From the NCBI RefSeq assembly GCF_001984715.1, contig NZ_MSPR01000006.1, positions 46,805-110,804 of the forward strand: a DNA stretch of 64,000 nucleotides. Direction: 5' to 3'. Shown one piece after another: positions 45,069 to 53,577 of this stretch. Each line of letters begins with the position of its first letter. Within the stretch, counting starts at the first letter, position 1. Both the position numbers and the translations under genes were made by a program. The notes under the pieces were generated by a model that saw only the letters and a list, made by a program, of their open reading frames with translations, was not told where the DNA came from and searched no databases. The stretch comes from Streptococcus azizii. GTDB lineage: Bacteria; Bacillota; Bacilli; Lactobacillales; Streptococcaceae.

Positions 45069-46920
45069 GCATTATGCCACACATAGTCGAAAGTATCGAA
45101 AGAACCTAATTCGCTACATTCTCAACCCAGAAAAGACAGCCCAGCTCAAATTGGTTTCAGATTTTGGCATGAGTAATTACCTGGATTTTCCCAGTTATGA
45201 GGAAATGGTCAAGATGTATCAGGCCAATTTTTTGAACAATGACGGCTTGTACGATTCCAGAAATGACAGACAAGAAAAACGCCAACAGAAAATTCATGCC
45301 CACCACCTCATTCAATCCTTTTCGCCTGACGATAAGTTAACACCTGAAGAGATCAATCGGATTGGTTATGAGACTGTCAAAGAACTTACTGGCGGAAATT
45401 TTCGTTTTATCGTTGCAACCCATATTGACCAGTCACACATTCATAATCACATCTTAATCAATTCTGTTGACCTTCAATCTGATAAAAAGCTCAAGTGGAA
45501 CTATGCCTTGGAACGAAATCTTCGTATGATTTCAGACCGCATTTCCAAAGAGGCTGGTGCAAAAATTATCACGAATCGCTATTCACATCAGCAGTACGAC
45601 GTTTATCGCAAGACCAATCATAAGTTTGAACTCAAGCAACGCCTGTATTTTTTGATGGAACAGTCCAAGGATTTTGAGGACTTTTTGAAAAAAGCAGAGC
45701 AGCTGCATTTGACTATTGACTTCTCAAGCAAGCATACTACCTTTTTGATGACGGATAGAGATCAGGTCAAACCCATTCGCGGGCGACAGCTTAATCGCAG
45801 GGAACCTTATGATGAGAGCTATTTCCGAAAAGCATTTGCCAAGGGTGCCATTGAGCAACGATTACATTTTTTATTGCCTAGAGTGAAAACTTTACAAGAA
45901 TTATTGGAAATGGCAGAGGAACTTGGACTATTTATTCAACTCAAACAGAAAAATGTGACCTTTACCCTTACGGAAAATGACCAGAAAATTTCTCTAGGAC
46001 ATCAACAAGTGAGCAAGAAAACGCTTTATGATGTCTCTTTCTTCCAAGATTATTTTTCAGAACGGTCAGATACTGACATTGAGCTGAGTGATAATATCAA
46101 GGAAGATTTTGAAGTATTTCTCGCAGAGCAAGCGGAGAAGTTATCAACAGTAGAAAGTATCGTCTCAGACTATGAAACGTTCTCCGAAAATCGTAAGGCT
46201 GTTCATGAGTTTGAGGTGGAGCTTGCCCCGCATCAGGTTGACAAAGAAGTTGAGGGTGGCATTTTCATCAAGGTAGCCTTTGGTGTGAAAAAAGAGGGCT
46301 TGATATTTATTCCCAATTATCAGCTGGATGAGATTGAGAAAGAGGAGGAAAAGAGGTTTAAGATTTTCCTTCGAGAAATCACGTCTTATTTTATCTACAA
46401 TAAGGAAAGTTCGGATAAGAACCGCTATATGAAAGGGCGTGACTTGATTCGTCAGCTGACACAAGACAACAAAAGCTTGCCTTATCGTAGGCGACCAAAT
46501 CTAAAAGAGTTACAGGAGAAAATCGCTGAAGTCAATCTCTTGATTGAACTCAATGTTACAAATCGAGCTTATACGGACATTAAAGATGAGTTGGTGGCGG
46601 AAATTGCGACGTACGATGTTAGCATGTCAGAACTCAACGAAAAAACCGCCATCTTAAATAAGATAGCAGAAGTCTTAGTCAATCTCAAAAGTCACGATAT
46701 AGAACGTAGGCGATTGGCACGTTATGAATTTTCCAAACTCAATCTGACAGAGGGTATAACTTTGGAGCAAATTGAACGAGAGATTTTAGAAAATCAAGAC
46801 CAACTCATTCGGTTATTTGATAACTATGAAGAAGCTGTCAGAAAATTGGAAAATTTTGTGGAGGTCTTGAATAGAACAGGTGTCAGACCAAGGGAAACCC
46901 ATGATAAAGAATTGGACTAA
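45055..46920 (+). CDS. mobA: Tn5252-type relaxase (MobA/MobL, MOBP)
   Basis: A 621-residue relaxase that nicks the ICE oriT. The N-terminal domain has the three-His motif VATHIDQSHIHNHILINSVDL (about residues 120-140) and an early YIL(N)PEKT segment with candidate tyrosines. The rest is long, charged and partly coiled coil, containing two related ~100-residue blocks (KQRLYFLMEQSKDFEDFLKKAEQLHLTIDF and EQRLHFLLPRVKTLQELLEMAEELGLFIQL, each followed by a TFLMTD/TFTLTE element). The length matches Tn5252 Orf4-like proteins. It is the last backbone gene seen before the lasso cluster. Confidence 0.9.
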   Translation: MVITKHYATHSRKYRKNLIRYILNPEKTAQLKLVSDFGMSNYLDFPSYEEMVKMYQANFLNNDGLYDSRNDRQEKRQQKIHAHHLIQSFSPDDKLTPEEINRIGYETVKELTGGNFRFIVATHIDQSHIHNHILINSVDLQSDKKLKWNYALERNLRMISDRISKEAGAKIITNRYSHQQYDVYRKTNHKFELKQRLYFLMEQSKDFEDFLKKAEQLHLTIDFSSKHTTFLMTDRDQVKPIRGRQLNRREPYDESYFRKAFAKGAIEQRLHFLLPRVKTLQELLEMAEELGLFIQLKQKNVTFTLTENDQKISLGHQQVSKKTLYDVSFFQDYFSERSDTDIELSDNIKEDFEVFLAEQAEKLSTVESIVSDYETFSENRKAVHEFEVELAPHQVDKEVEGGIFIKVAFGVKKEGLIFIPNYQLDEIEKEEEKRFKIFLREITSYFIYNKESSDKNRYMKGRDLIRQLTQDNKSLPYRRRPNLKELQEKIAEVNLLIELNVTNRAYTDIKDELVAEIATYDVSMSELNEKTAILNKIAEVLVNLKSHDIERRRLARYEFSKLNLTEGITLEQIEREILENQDQLIRLFDNYEEAVRKLENFVEVLNRTGVRPRETHDKELD

Positions 46921-47250
46921 AAAACACTCGGCTTTTCTGCTGAGTATTAATCATTTATCAGGTTTGGTATGAGAGTATTTAGATTGTCAGGACTATGAAC
47001 CTCAAAACTTGGGAGTTTCTCTCTATCAGTTGGAGCTTGTCGGTGACGATAGTTAAATAAAACAAGAATAGTGTCTCGAACTTTATCATTTGTTGGGAAT
47101 TATCCTTGTTTTAAACATAAAATAAGTTTGCTTAAATCAGTAATTGTTTATAAATTTATTTTTTTCTGAAAAAAATCTGAATAATCTTTGTTACTATTTT
47201 ATTAGTCAAACAGTCTGGACTATTAAAAATTGACTTAGAAAGGAAAATAA
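46921..47250 (+). promoter_or_regulatory. intergenic region: weak terminator, then promoter of lasso precursor 1
   Basis: A small hairpin (ACTCGGC/GCTGAGT, 46,926-46,945) follows the relaxase. No gene is seen in the ~330 bases. Near the right end a direct repeat TCTGA ... TCTGA (47,165-47,169 and 47,176-47,180, start-to-start 11 bases) precedes an AT-rich TACTATTTTATTAG, a plausible -10 region. The same repeat pair occurs before precursor 2. The two-component regulator encoded downstream is the obvious candidate binder (inference). Confidence 0.55.
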
Positions 47251-47373
47251 ATGAATTATACAAAGCCAGTTATAGAAAAAATTTCTACTTTTAAAAATGG
47301 TACTGCAGGATTAGTTGTAGGTAGCTTCAGAGATATATTTGGAGGCAGGGCTTTATTTTTAATTAAAATATAA
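47251..47373 (+). CDS. lasso peptide precursor 1
   Basis: A 40-residue peptide. The leader MNYTKPVIEKISTFKNGTA fits the Gram-positive lasso leader pattern Y-x2-P-x-(L/I)-x5-F-x3-T-x-G exactly (Tyr3, Pro6, Ile8, Phe14, Thr18, Gly20), with Thr at position -2. The predicted core begins GLVVGSFRD, giving a 9-residue Gly1-Asp9 macrolactam ring, and continues with IFGGRA and a hydrophobic tail ending in LIKI (21-residue core). AAAGGA precedes the ATG. Precursor 2, 233 bases downstream, shares the ring end and loop (FRD-x-FGGRA). The product is probably an antimicrobial; this is inferred from family and neighbours. Confidence 0.88.
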   Translation: MNYTKPVIEKISTFKNGTAGLVVGSFRDIFGGRALFLIKI

Positions 47374-47606
47374 TTCTATTACCCAGATATATTTTTAAGT
47401 AATGTATTAATTATTGTGGAAACCAAGTGATCCACGGAGTGGAAGTGAAAAATATCCGAAATAAGTTCAATCTTAATCTATTTTCTGATATTTTTCTGAA
47501 ATTTATATTATAGAATTTAATTAAATCAAGAGATATCTCTTGAAAAATATTTTTCATTTATACCAATGGGTTCTGGCATTAGTATAAATGATAGAAGGAG
47601 TTTAAA
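47374..47606 (+). promoter_or_regulatory. spacer between precursors with own promoter elements
   Basis: There is no gene in 233 bases. A GTGGA/TCCAC and an overlapping CCAC/GTGG pairing near 47,420-47,445 could form alternative hairpins. A second TCTGA ... TCTGA pair (47,484-47,488 and 47,495-47,499, again 11 bases apart) lies just before TATTATAGAAT, a good -10 candidate. Precursor 2 therefore probably has its own activator-dependent promoter. Confidence 0.55.
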
Positions 47607-47735
47607 ATGAAATATTGCAAACCAACATTTGAATCAATTGCAACTTTCAAAAAAGACACTAAAGGTCTATGGACTGGTAAGTTTCGTGATGTCTTTGGTG
47701 GACGTGCAATTGTAAGAGTTACAATTGAGTTCTAA
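47607..47735 (+). CDS. lasso peptide precursor 2
   Basis: A 42-residue peptide with a very strong ribosome binding site (AGAAGGAG, 8 bases upstream). The leader MKYCKPTFESIATFKKDTK has Tyr3, Pro6, Phe14 and Thr18 (-2) in the canonical lasso positions. The core starts GLWTGKFRD (ring Gly1 to Asp9), then VFGGRA and a basic/aromatic tail ending TIEF (23-residue core). Relative to precursor 1 the ring changes V3-V4 to W3-T4 and S6 to K6, and the tail differs completely. The stop codon lies in a perfect 16-bp palindrome (GTTCTAAGCTTAGAAC, 47,729-47,744). Confidence 0.9.
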   Translation: MKYCKPTFESIATFKKDTKGLWTGKFRDVFGGRAIVRVTIEF

Positions 47736-47775
47736 GCTTAGAACTATGTATTACAACGGTAAATAATTTTGAATA

Positions 47776-47835
47776 AAGTATTTCGATATTCATCCCAGAA
47801 CTACGAATATCGAGATGCTTTGTTTTTTATTTTTG
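47776..47835 (+). terminator. attenuator-like hairpin between precursors and processing genes
   Basis: AAGTATTTCGATATTC (47,777-47,792) pairs with GAATATCGAGATGCTTT (47,806-47,822; two G-U pairs), 13-base loop, followed by GTTTTTTATTTTT. It would stop most transcripts after the precursor genes and let some read into the cyclase gene, giving an excess of substrate over enzyme as in many peptide clusters. Confidence 0.8.
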
Positions 47836-47850
47836 AGGTTGTTAATATAT

Positions 47851-49578
47851 ATGGTAAATAAGTATTTTTTTGAAACATATTCTGATAAAAAAATAATATT
47901 CCTTACTAAAAATTTATATAGAACCGTTTCTGTAAATAAAACAAAAATCTATTGTTTGGAAGGCTATGTCGAAGAAGTATGCTCAATTATAGAACAGAAT
48001 GATATCAGTAATTTTGAAGAAACAATATCAGTACTTCAGGATCATGTTATAAATGGTTTAATTATTGTTGAAATGGCTGAAAGAACATATATTATTTCTC
48101 CTTATTTAGATTCAAGACTATCTTGGTTTGAGAATAATAAGAATATAATTTTTAGCGATTCCTCCGTAGAAATTGCAAAATATTTGAATTTAAAACTCTC
48201 TACGAAGCGTTTAGCGAGTCAATTTATTTTTGGACTTCCATATTATCCATTTCAAACAATTAGCCTCTGGGAAGAGCTAGTAAATATAAAACCTTTAAAC
48301 TATTTAGAAATATCTGAAAAGGGTTGTTTAGAAAAAAGAGTTCCAAGTTATGAAGTAGACACAAAAGATTTTAATAAACTAATAATAAAAATAAAAGAAG
48401 AGTTTTTAAATGGCATTCATCATGATTTGAATATGGGAAATGAAGTGTCAAGTGATGTATCAGGAGGTGTTGATTCTGCAACTATTGCTTTTACCTTGAA
48501 TAAAATGATACCTGACTTCTCTATTTTGCACGCCGAATCAAGTACCGCTGCTAATAGTGATACTAAATGGGCGACATTTATTGCAAAAAATCTTGGTAGG
48601 GAGTTGAAAAAGTTTGACTCGATAGAAATAACAGAGAAAAGATTTGCGATCGATGAAAAATATATCAATAATATTATTCCAAGTTCTCCGTTATTGTGGG
48701 CGGATTCAGAAGGATATTTGAAATCAGTGATTGGTTACCAGAAAGGTAGAAAATATCCGACTCACTTTCTAGGTATTGGCGGTGATGAATTATTTACACC
48801 GATGCCTTCTAATCCCTGGAATATTGTCCGTCAGGAAAAATTAGGTGGACTACTTTATGCTCTGAAATATAGTTTGATAATGAGAAGACCATTTTTTAGT
48901 TGCTTATTGGATTTGTTAGATAAGAGAGGATATTTGAAAACCATAACCCAAAATTTAGAAATTGTCTTCAACGAATCTTCTGAACCTATCAAGAGAGAAC
49001 TGGGATGGGTGGATGGTCTACAAGTACCAAGTTGGCTCAGTGAAAAATCCAAAAAAGAATCGCAAAGTTTTTTAAACTCGTTATTATTTTCCAATTCTGA
49101 GCCAATAATCACTGATAGAACAACATTTCAGATAATTCAATCTTTAATATTTCAAAAATCAGTATTGCGACAAATTCAATTAACCACTAATTCCATTTAT
49201 TGGGCAACACCATTTTTACATAAAAAATTAGTAGAAATTTGTCTTCAAATTCCAGCAAAATATAAAGTTAGTTCAAAACTAACAAAACCGGTATTGCAAA
49301 AAGCATTGAAGGGAATCGTACCAATTGAAGTTTTTGACAGGGGGTTTAAAGGCGATTATTCAGATGCCTTATATAGTGGATACAGAGAAGCAGTTCGTAA
49401 AAACTTCCACAAGTTAGAACAATTTGAATTGGTAAAAATGGGAATTGTTGATGTTGAAAAGTTAAAATTAGAGCTGTCATTACCAGCGGGAAATCCGAGT
49501 AAAATTGATTATTTTGAAAAGTTATGTTCGGTAGAACGTTGGATAAGGCAGATCAAATTGTATATGAAGAATGAATGA
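47851..49578 (+). CDS. lasso cyclase (asparagine synthetase-like, LasC/McjC type)
   Basis: A 575-residue asparagine-synthetase-B homologue that would adenylate Asp9 and close the macrolactam with Gly1. An N-terminal glutaminase-like fold lacks the catalytic Cys2, as usual in lasso cyclases. The synthetase domain has the PP-loop SGGVDSATIA, then LGIGGDELFTPMP and the C-terminal KPVLQKALKGIVP. ATG 47,851 is preferred: upstream in-frame ATG 47,815 lies inside the attenuator stem, whereas GAGG precedes 47,851. It overlaps the next gene by 4 bases (ATGA). Confidence 0.88.
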   Translation: MVNKYFFETYSDKKIIFLTKNLYRTVSVNKTKIYCLEGYVEEVCSIIEQNDISNFEETISVLQDHVINGLIIVEMAERTYIISPYLDSRLSWFENNKNIIFSDSSVEIAKYLNLKLSTKRLASQFIFGLPYYPFQTISLWEELVNIKPLNYLEISEKGCLEKRVPSYEVDTKDFNKLIIKIKEEFLNGIHHDLNMGNEVSSDVSGGVDSATIAFTLNKMIPDFSILHAESSTAANSDTKWATFIAKNLGRELKKFDSIEITEKRFAIDEKYINNIIPSSPLLWADSEGYLKSVIGYQKGRKYPTHFLGIGGDELFTPMPSNPWNIVRQEKLGGLLYALKYSLIMRRPFFSCLLDLLDKRGYLKTITQNLEIVFNESSEPIKRELGWVDGLQVPSWLSEKSKKESQSFLNSLLFSNSEPIITDRTTFQIIQSLIFQKSVLRQIQLTTNSIYWATPFLHKKLVEICLQIPAKYKVSSKLTKPVLQKALKGIVPIEVFDRGFKGDYSDALYSGYREAVRKNFHKLEQFELVKMGIVDVEKLKLELSLPAGNPSKIDYFEKLCSVERWIRQIKLYMKNE

Positions 49579-49841
49579 GGTTTGTAACTATGTTTAATAA
49601 AGGATCTAAAACAAGACTAAAAATAATAAAGCAAGATAATGGTGCAATTGTATTTGACAAAGATCAAGGGATATACTTTCAAACAAATGATGTAGGTGTT
49701 AAAATTTTAGAATTACTATCTAAAAATAAAAATGAAGAAGAAATAGTTAGCGCTATATCTGTTGCGTATTCCATTGAAACCGATGTTGCAAAACAAGATG
49801 TTAAAGATTTTATACAGTCTCTAAAAAGGGGAGGGATATAG
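49575..49841 (+). CDS. PqqD-like lasso leader recognition protein (B1/RRE)
   Basis: An 88-residue protein with the PqqD/RRE fold pattern: IKQDNGAIVFDKDQGIYFQTNDVGVKILELLSKNKNEEEIVSAISVAY ... VKDFIQSLKRGG (beta-hairpin, winged helices). In split-B lasso systems this protein binds the precursor leader (Tyr/Pro/Leu positions) and presents it to the B2 protease and cyclase. It is coupled by ATGA overlap to the cyclase gene; ATG 49,575 and ATG 49,590 are both possible starts. Confidence 0.88.
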   Translation: MRFVTMFNKGSKTRLKIIKQDNGAIVFDKDQGIYFQTNDVGVKILELLSKNKNEEEIVSAISVAYSIETDVAKQDVKDFIQSLKRGGI

Positions 49842-49844
49842 ATT

Positions 49845-52067
49845 ATGGATATGCAGCTCAATCAAGAGTCATACTCCTATGTTCAGCTAAAGTACAGATT
49901 ACTAGCACAAATAGCTCTACTAATCTCTTATCCGCTTACAAAGCTCTCGCCTACAAGAATTGAGTTTTTGATTAATAAGTTAAGTGACTCGAAATTATCT
50001 GCCACAGAAAATGAAGCTGTATTAGCGCGTGATGCAATATGTACTGTAAGCCGTAAGTGTAGGAATCAAGATGGATGCGTAAAAAGATCATTAGGAGTAA
50101 TAATGTTCTTACTTCTTTTCAATAAACGTGCAAGTTGGTGTACTGGATTTGCTATGAACCCCTTTAGATCTCATGCATGGGTGGAAGTAAATGGAAATCC
50201 GATTAAAGAGCTAGAAGAAGTATCATCGTATGAAAGAGTAGTGAAAACTCTAGATGATAAAAATGAAGAGCGTAAACATATGATAACTGAAGATATAGAA
50301 GAAGTAAACGATACTATGATTAATGTAAAATTCCGTGATTTACTTGCTTTGATAGAAAATAAAAGAAACTATTTTTTAATCGTTTTATGTTTGGGAATAC
50401 TTACGTCCATTTTAACGTTATTACAACCAGAACTTTTATCTAAAGTAATCTCTCAAAAGGGAGTAAATTTATTCAATAATTCCACTATATATACGCTTAT
50501 TGCTATTATCGTGGGTTCAACAATTATTTCCAGTTTGCAATATTATTTCTTACAATTAATGGGAGAAAGTGCAGTATTTCAATCAAGAAAAAATTTAATT
50601 ATTCAATTTCTGAAACTTCCTATTTATAAATATAATGATCTATCCGCAGGAGACCTAATTAGTCGCTTTAGCAGTGATACAAGTAAACTAAGAGCAGGAA
50701 TCATTCAATCAACCGTTGCTCTAACGAGTGGATTGTTCTTGAGTTTAGGTGCGATATTTACATTATTTCTAAAGGATACTTATCTTGCAATAATTACAAT
50801 TATTTCCATATCTTTATCATTCCTATTTATTTTATTGATGAGTAGTTTGATTCAAACAGCAAGTTATAAAGCTCATCAGGGCTTGGGGAAAATGACAGCA
50901 TACTTAAATAGGCTAATCGTAGGAATTCGAACAATTCGATCGACAAATGAAACGAATTCAGAATTATCTAAAATGTTATCTGAGGCACAAGAAGTAAAAA
51001 ACTTGGGAATTGGAGTTGCAAGAGTGCAATCAATAATGACACCGATATCAAATTTTAGCTTGCAGTTGTGTGGGATAATTATTTTGGGAGTCGGAGGATA
51101 CCGTGTTTCTACTGGGCAAATGTCTATTGCAAGTCTAACTTCTTTTATGCTATTAATGTATATCGCTATTTCACCAGTAGGACAAATATTTTCATCGGTC
51201 ACAACTATTTCAGAAGCTTTGGGAGCCTTAGGTAGAATTACTGAAATTATCAATCTTCCAAAAGAAGAAGATAATGATATCATTTTAAATCTAGAAACTA
51301 AGTCGGATGGAAGCAAAGCGATTGAATTTGCGAATGTAACTTTTTCATATGATTCTTACAAATTTCAGGATATTCAATCGGATGATAATTATATATTAAA
51401 GGATATTACTTTCGAAATAAATAGTGGAGATTACGTCAGTATTGTCGGTCCGTCTGGTGCGGGGAAAAGCACACTTCTTTACCTCATTGAAAGATTCTAT
51501 GATATTACCAGTGGTAGTATAAAGATATTTGGACAAGATTTCCGAACAATGAGTCGCGAGGCCTTACGTTCTAATATTTCTTATGTTGAGCAAAACTCAC
51601 CATTAGTAGCTGGTACAATTTTAGAAAATCTAAAAATGGGTAATGCTAATGTAACCTATGATGAATGTTGTGACGCTTTAAAAAAAGTTGGTTTGGAGCA
51701 TTTGATTCAAAGGGGGGTATCTGGGATTGAAAGTCAAATTGGTGAAGGAGGTTTCAATTTATCAGGAGGAGAAAGACAGAGATTGGCAATGGCAAGAGCA
51801 ATACTTTCCGATGCAAAGATACTCTTGCTGGATGAGTTAACTTCGAATCTGGATAGTCTTAGTGAGAAGAAAATGAAGGAAGCAATCAAAAGTATGAGAG
51901 GTGAGAGAACCATAATAATGGTTGCTCATAGATTATCTACAATTTTAGATTCAGATGAAATCTTTGTTTTGGAACACGGAAGACTTGTAGGAAGTGGGAC
52001 TCATGTGGAGCTATTGGAATCTGTTCCATTATATAAAGAGTTGGCCAAAGAACAATTTTTAGTATAG
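49845..52067 (+). CDS. fusion of lasso leader protease (B2) and ABC exporter (D)
   Basis: A 740-residue two-function protein. Residues ~1-135 are a B2 transglutaminase-like protease: CTVSRKCRNQDGCVKRSL with probable nucleophile Cys78, SWCTGFAMNPFRSHAWVEV with His110, and GNPIKE. Residues ~165-450 are six membrane spans of an ABC exporter, and ~475-735 the ATPase: Walker A VGPSGAGKST, signature LSGGERQRLAMARA, Walker B ILLLDE, H-loop VAHRLST. In most lasso clusters B2 and D are separate genes; here leader removal and export are on one chain, like PCAT transporters for other peptides but with an unrelated protease type. Confidence 0.9.
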   Translation: MDMQLNQESYSYVQLKYRLLAQIALLISYPLTKLSPTRIEFLINKLSDSKLSATENEAVLARDAICTVSRKCRNQDGCVKRSLGVIMFLLLFNKRASWCTGFAMNPFRSHAWVEVNGNPIKELEEVSSYERVVKTLDDKNEERKHMITEDIEEVNDTMINVKFRDLLALIENKRNYFLIVLCLGILTSILTLLQPELLSKVISQKGVNLFNNSTIYTLIAIIVGSTIISSLQYYFLQLMGESAVFQSRKNLIIQFLKLPIYKYNDLSAGDLISRFSSDTSKLRAGIIQSTVALTSGLFLSLGAIFTLFLKDTYLAIITIISISLSFLFILLMSSLIQTASYKAHQGLGKMTAYLNRLIVGIRTIRSTNETNSELSKMLSEAQEVKNLGIGVARVQSIMTPISNFSLQLCGIIILGVGGYRVSTGQMSIASLTSFMLLMYIAISPVGQIFSSVTTISEALGALGRITEIINLPKEEDNDIILNLETKSDGSKAIEFANVTFSYDSYKFQDIQSDDNYILKDITFEINSGDYVSIVGPSGAGKSTLLYLIERFYDITSGSIKIFGQDFRTMSREALRSNISYVEQNSPLVAGTILENLKMGNANVTYDECCDALKKVGLEHLIQRGVSGIESQIGEGGFNLSGGERQRLAMARAILSDAKILLLDELTSNLDSLSEKKMKEAIKSMRGERTIIMVAHRLSTILDSDEIFVLEHGRLVGSGTHVELLESVPLYKELAKEQFLV

Positions 52068-52079
52068 GAGTATCGTATT

Positions 52080-52796
52080 ATGACAAATAAGATTGAAATA
52101 AGAGATGTTACAAAAACTTATAAAGATGGAGATATATTAAAGAAGGTATCCTTTACAGCTGAAGAGGGGGAAGTTACTGCCTTTTTGGGACCGAATGGTG
52201 CCGGAAAAAGTTCGACACTACGAATACTTTTGGGTCTGGATAGGCCATCTTCAGGCACTGCTTTAATAGGAGGTAAGAAATATTGTGATGTTGAACGTCC
52301 TCTTTTAACTGTAGGAGCTTCTTTTGATGGTGTAGGGGCTCCCAGTGATCGAACAGTTTTTCAACATTTGAAAATTGCTGCTGCTAGTAATGGAATAGAT
52401 TTTTCCAGAATATCAGAGGTATTATCCATTACTGATATTGAACATAAAAGATATTCAAAAATAGGAAACCTTTCATTAGGAGAGGGGCAGAGGTTAGGTA
52501 TTGCAACAGCGCTGTTGGGAAATCCTCAGTACCTGATTTTAGATGAACCTACAAATGGTCTAGATCCTAGTGGAATTAGATGGTTTAGAAATTTTATTAG
52601 GGAACAAGCAAGTACTGGTAAGACAGTATTGTTATCTTCACATATACTTTCAGAAGTAGAGGCGGTAACTGATAAGGTTGTTTTTATTAATAAAGGAAGT
52701 ATCATAGCTTCGGGTACACTTCATAATATAATGAATGGATTTGATAATCTAGAAGATGTTTTCTTTCATTTAACGGGAGGTGACTATGATGAGTAG
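52080..52796 (+). CDS. ABC transporter ATPase, immunity type (BcrA/LanF-like)
   Basis: A 238-residue ATPase: Walker A LGPNGAGKSS, signature LSLGEGQRLGIA, Walker B YLILDEPTNGLDPSGI, H-loop SSHILSE. It lacks a membrane domain and pairs with the two permeases that follow, which it overlaps by 17 bases. Such three-gene BcrAB/LanFEG-like pumps expel membrane-active peptides; in this operon it is the likely producer self-protection against the lasso peptides. Exporter duty is already covered by the fused transporter upstream. Confidence 0.85.
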   Translation: MTNKIEIRDVTKTYKDGDILKKVSFTAEEGEVTAFLGPNGAGKSSTLRILLGLDRPSSGTALIGGKKYCDVERPLLTVGASFDGVGAPSDRTVFQHLKIAAASNGIDFSRISEVLSITDIEHKRYSKIGNLSLGEGQRLGIATALLGNPQYLILDEPTNGLDPSGIRWFRNFIREQASTGKTVLLSSHILSEVEAVTDKVVFINKGSIIASGTLHNIMNGFDNLEDVFFHLTGGDYDE

Positions 52797-53577
52797 TATA
52801 AAAAGCCATAATACTTTATCAGAGTTATATAAAATTTTTTATAGCAGATCAACCCAAATAGTTTTACCAATTGTTTTTATTCTTCAGCCGTTATTGTCTT
52901 ATATCAGTTCTAAACAAATTTTAACAGTTGGATTGAATGCAACACCTGAAACAAATAGTAGTTTAGCAGAACCAATACCTCCAGTTGAGTATATTGGTTT
53001 TGATGCAATACTATTGGGCTTGTTTGCTATGATAATTTTAGGAGCAATTCTTGGAAGTATGGAATATAAAAATAATTCTTTACGTACCAGCTTGCTATTA
53101 TGTTCAAATAAGGCTGTATTCTTTGTAATAAAATTTATTGTTACAAGTGTATTTATTTTTGTTGTGTCATTTGTCTCAATCTATTTATCTATTGCAAGTG
53201 CACAGTTTGGTTTAGGAAGAGAGGGGTTGAACCCCCTGATACTAAGTAATAATGTGTGGTACTTTATATTATTGGGATCATTGTCGTGGTCGCTACTAAC
53301 GGTATTATCCTATTCAATTGCTTTTTATTTTAAATCCTCACTTGGATCATTATTATTCTTACTACCACAAGTCTATAATTTAGGTAGTTTTCTTGCTGAC
53401 AGAATTCAGTTTGCCAAGTATTTACCAGTATCTTTAGGGCAAGATTTAATTGCAACGTCTCCTTTGAAAATCACAACACCAGGACGCAGTGTTTTATTTC
53501 TGAGTATTTGGGTACTAGTAATTAGTAGCTTTGCATATTACAAATTTTTGAAGGAAGATGTAGGTAATGTTAGATGA
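52780..53577 (+). CDS. ABC transporter permease 1 (immunity type)
   Basis: A 265-residue protein with six predicted membrane helices in the ABC-2/LanE-G style (LYKIFYSRSTQIVLPIVFILQPLL ... YIGFDAILLGLFAMIILGAILGSMEYKNNSLRTSLL; the GxxxxGxEYKNxTLR-like segment is typical of BcrB/LanE). It overlaps both neighbouring genes, so it is part of one translational unit with the ATPase and second permease. Confidence 0.8.
   Translation: MTMMSSIKSHNTLSELYKIFYSRSTQIVLPIVFILQPLLSYISSKQILTVGLNATPETNSSLAEPIPPVEYIGFDAILLGLFAMIILGAILGSMEYKNNSLRTSLLLCSNKAVFFVIKFIVTSVFIFVVSFVSIYLSIASAQFGLGREGLNPLILSNNVWYFILLGSLSWSLLTVLSYSIAFYFKSSLGSLLFLLPQVYNLGSFLADRIQFAKYLPVSLGQDLIATSPLKITTPGRSVLFLSIWVLVISSFAYYKFLKEDVGNVR

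Noticed and set aside
47251..47735. Lanthipeptide or sactipeptide precursors
   Set aside because: No LanB/LanC/LanM or radical SAM gene in the cluster; the asparagine-synthetase, PqqD and transglutaminase-like set plus the Gly1/Asp9 pattern points to lasso peptides.
47815..47850. Earlier start for the cyclase at ATG 47,815
   Set aside because: This ATG lies in the attenuator stem and T-run with no ribosome binding site; ATG 47,851 follows GAGG and begins a normal cyclase N-terminus.
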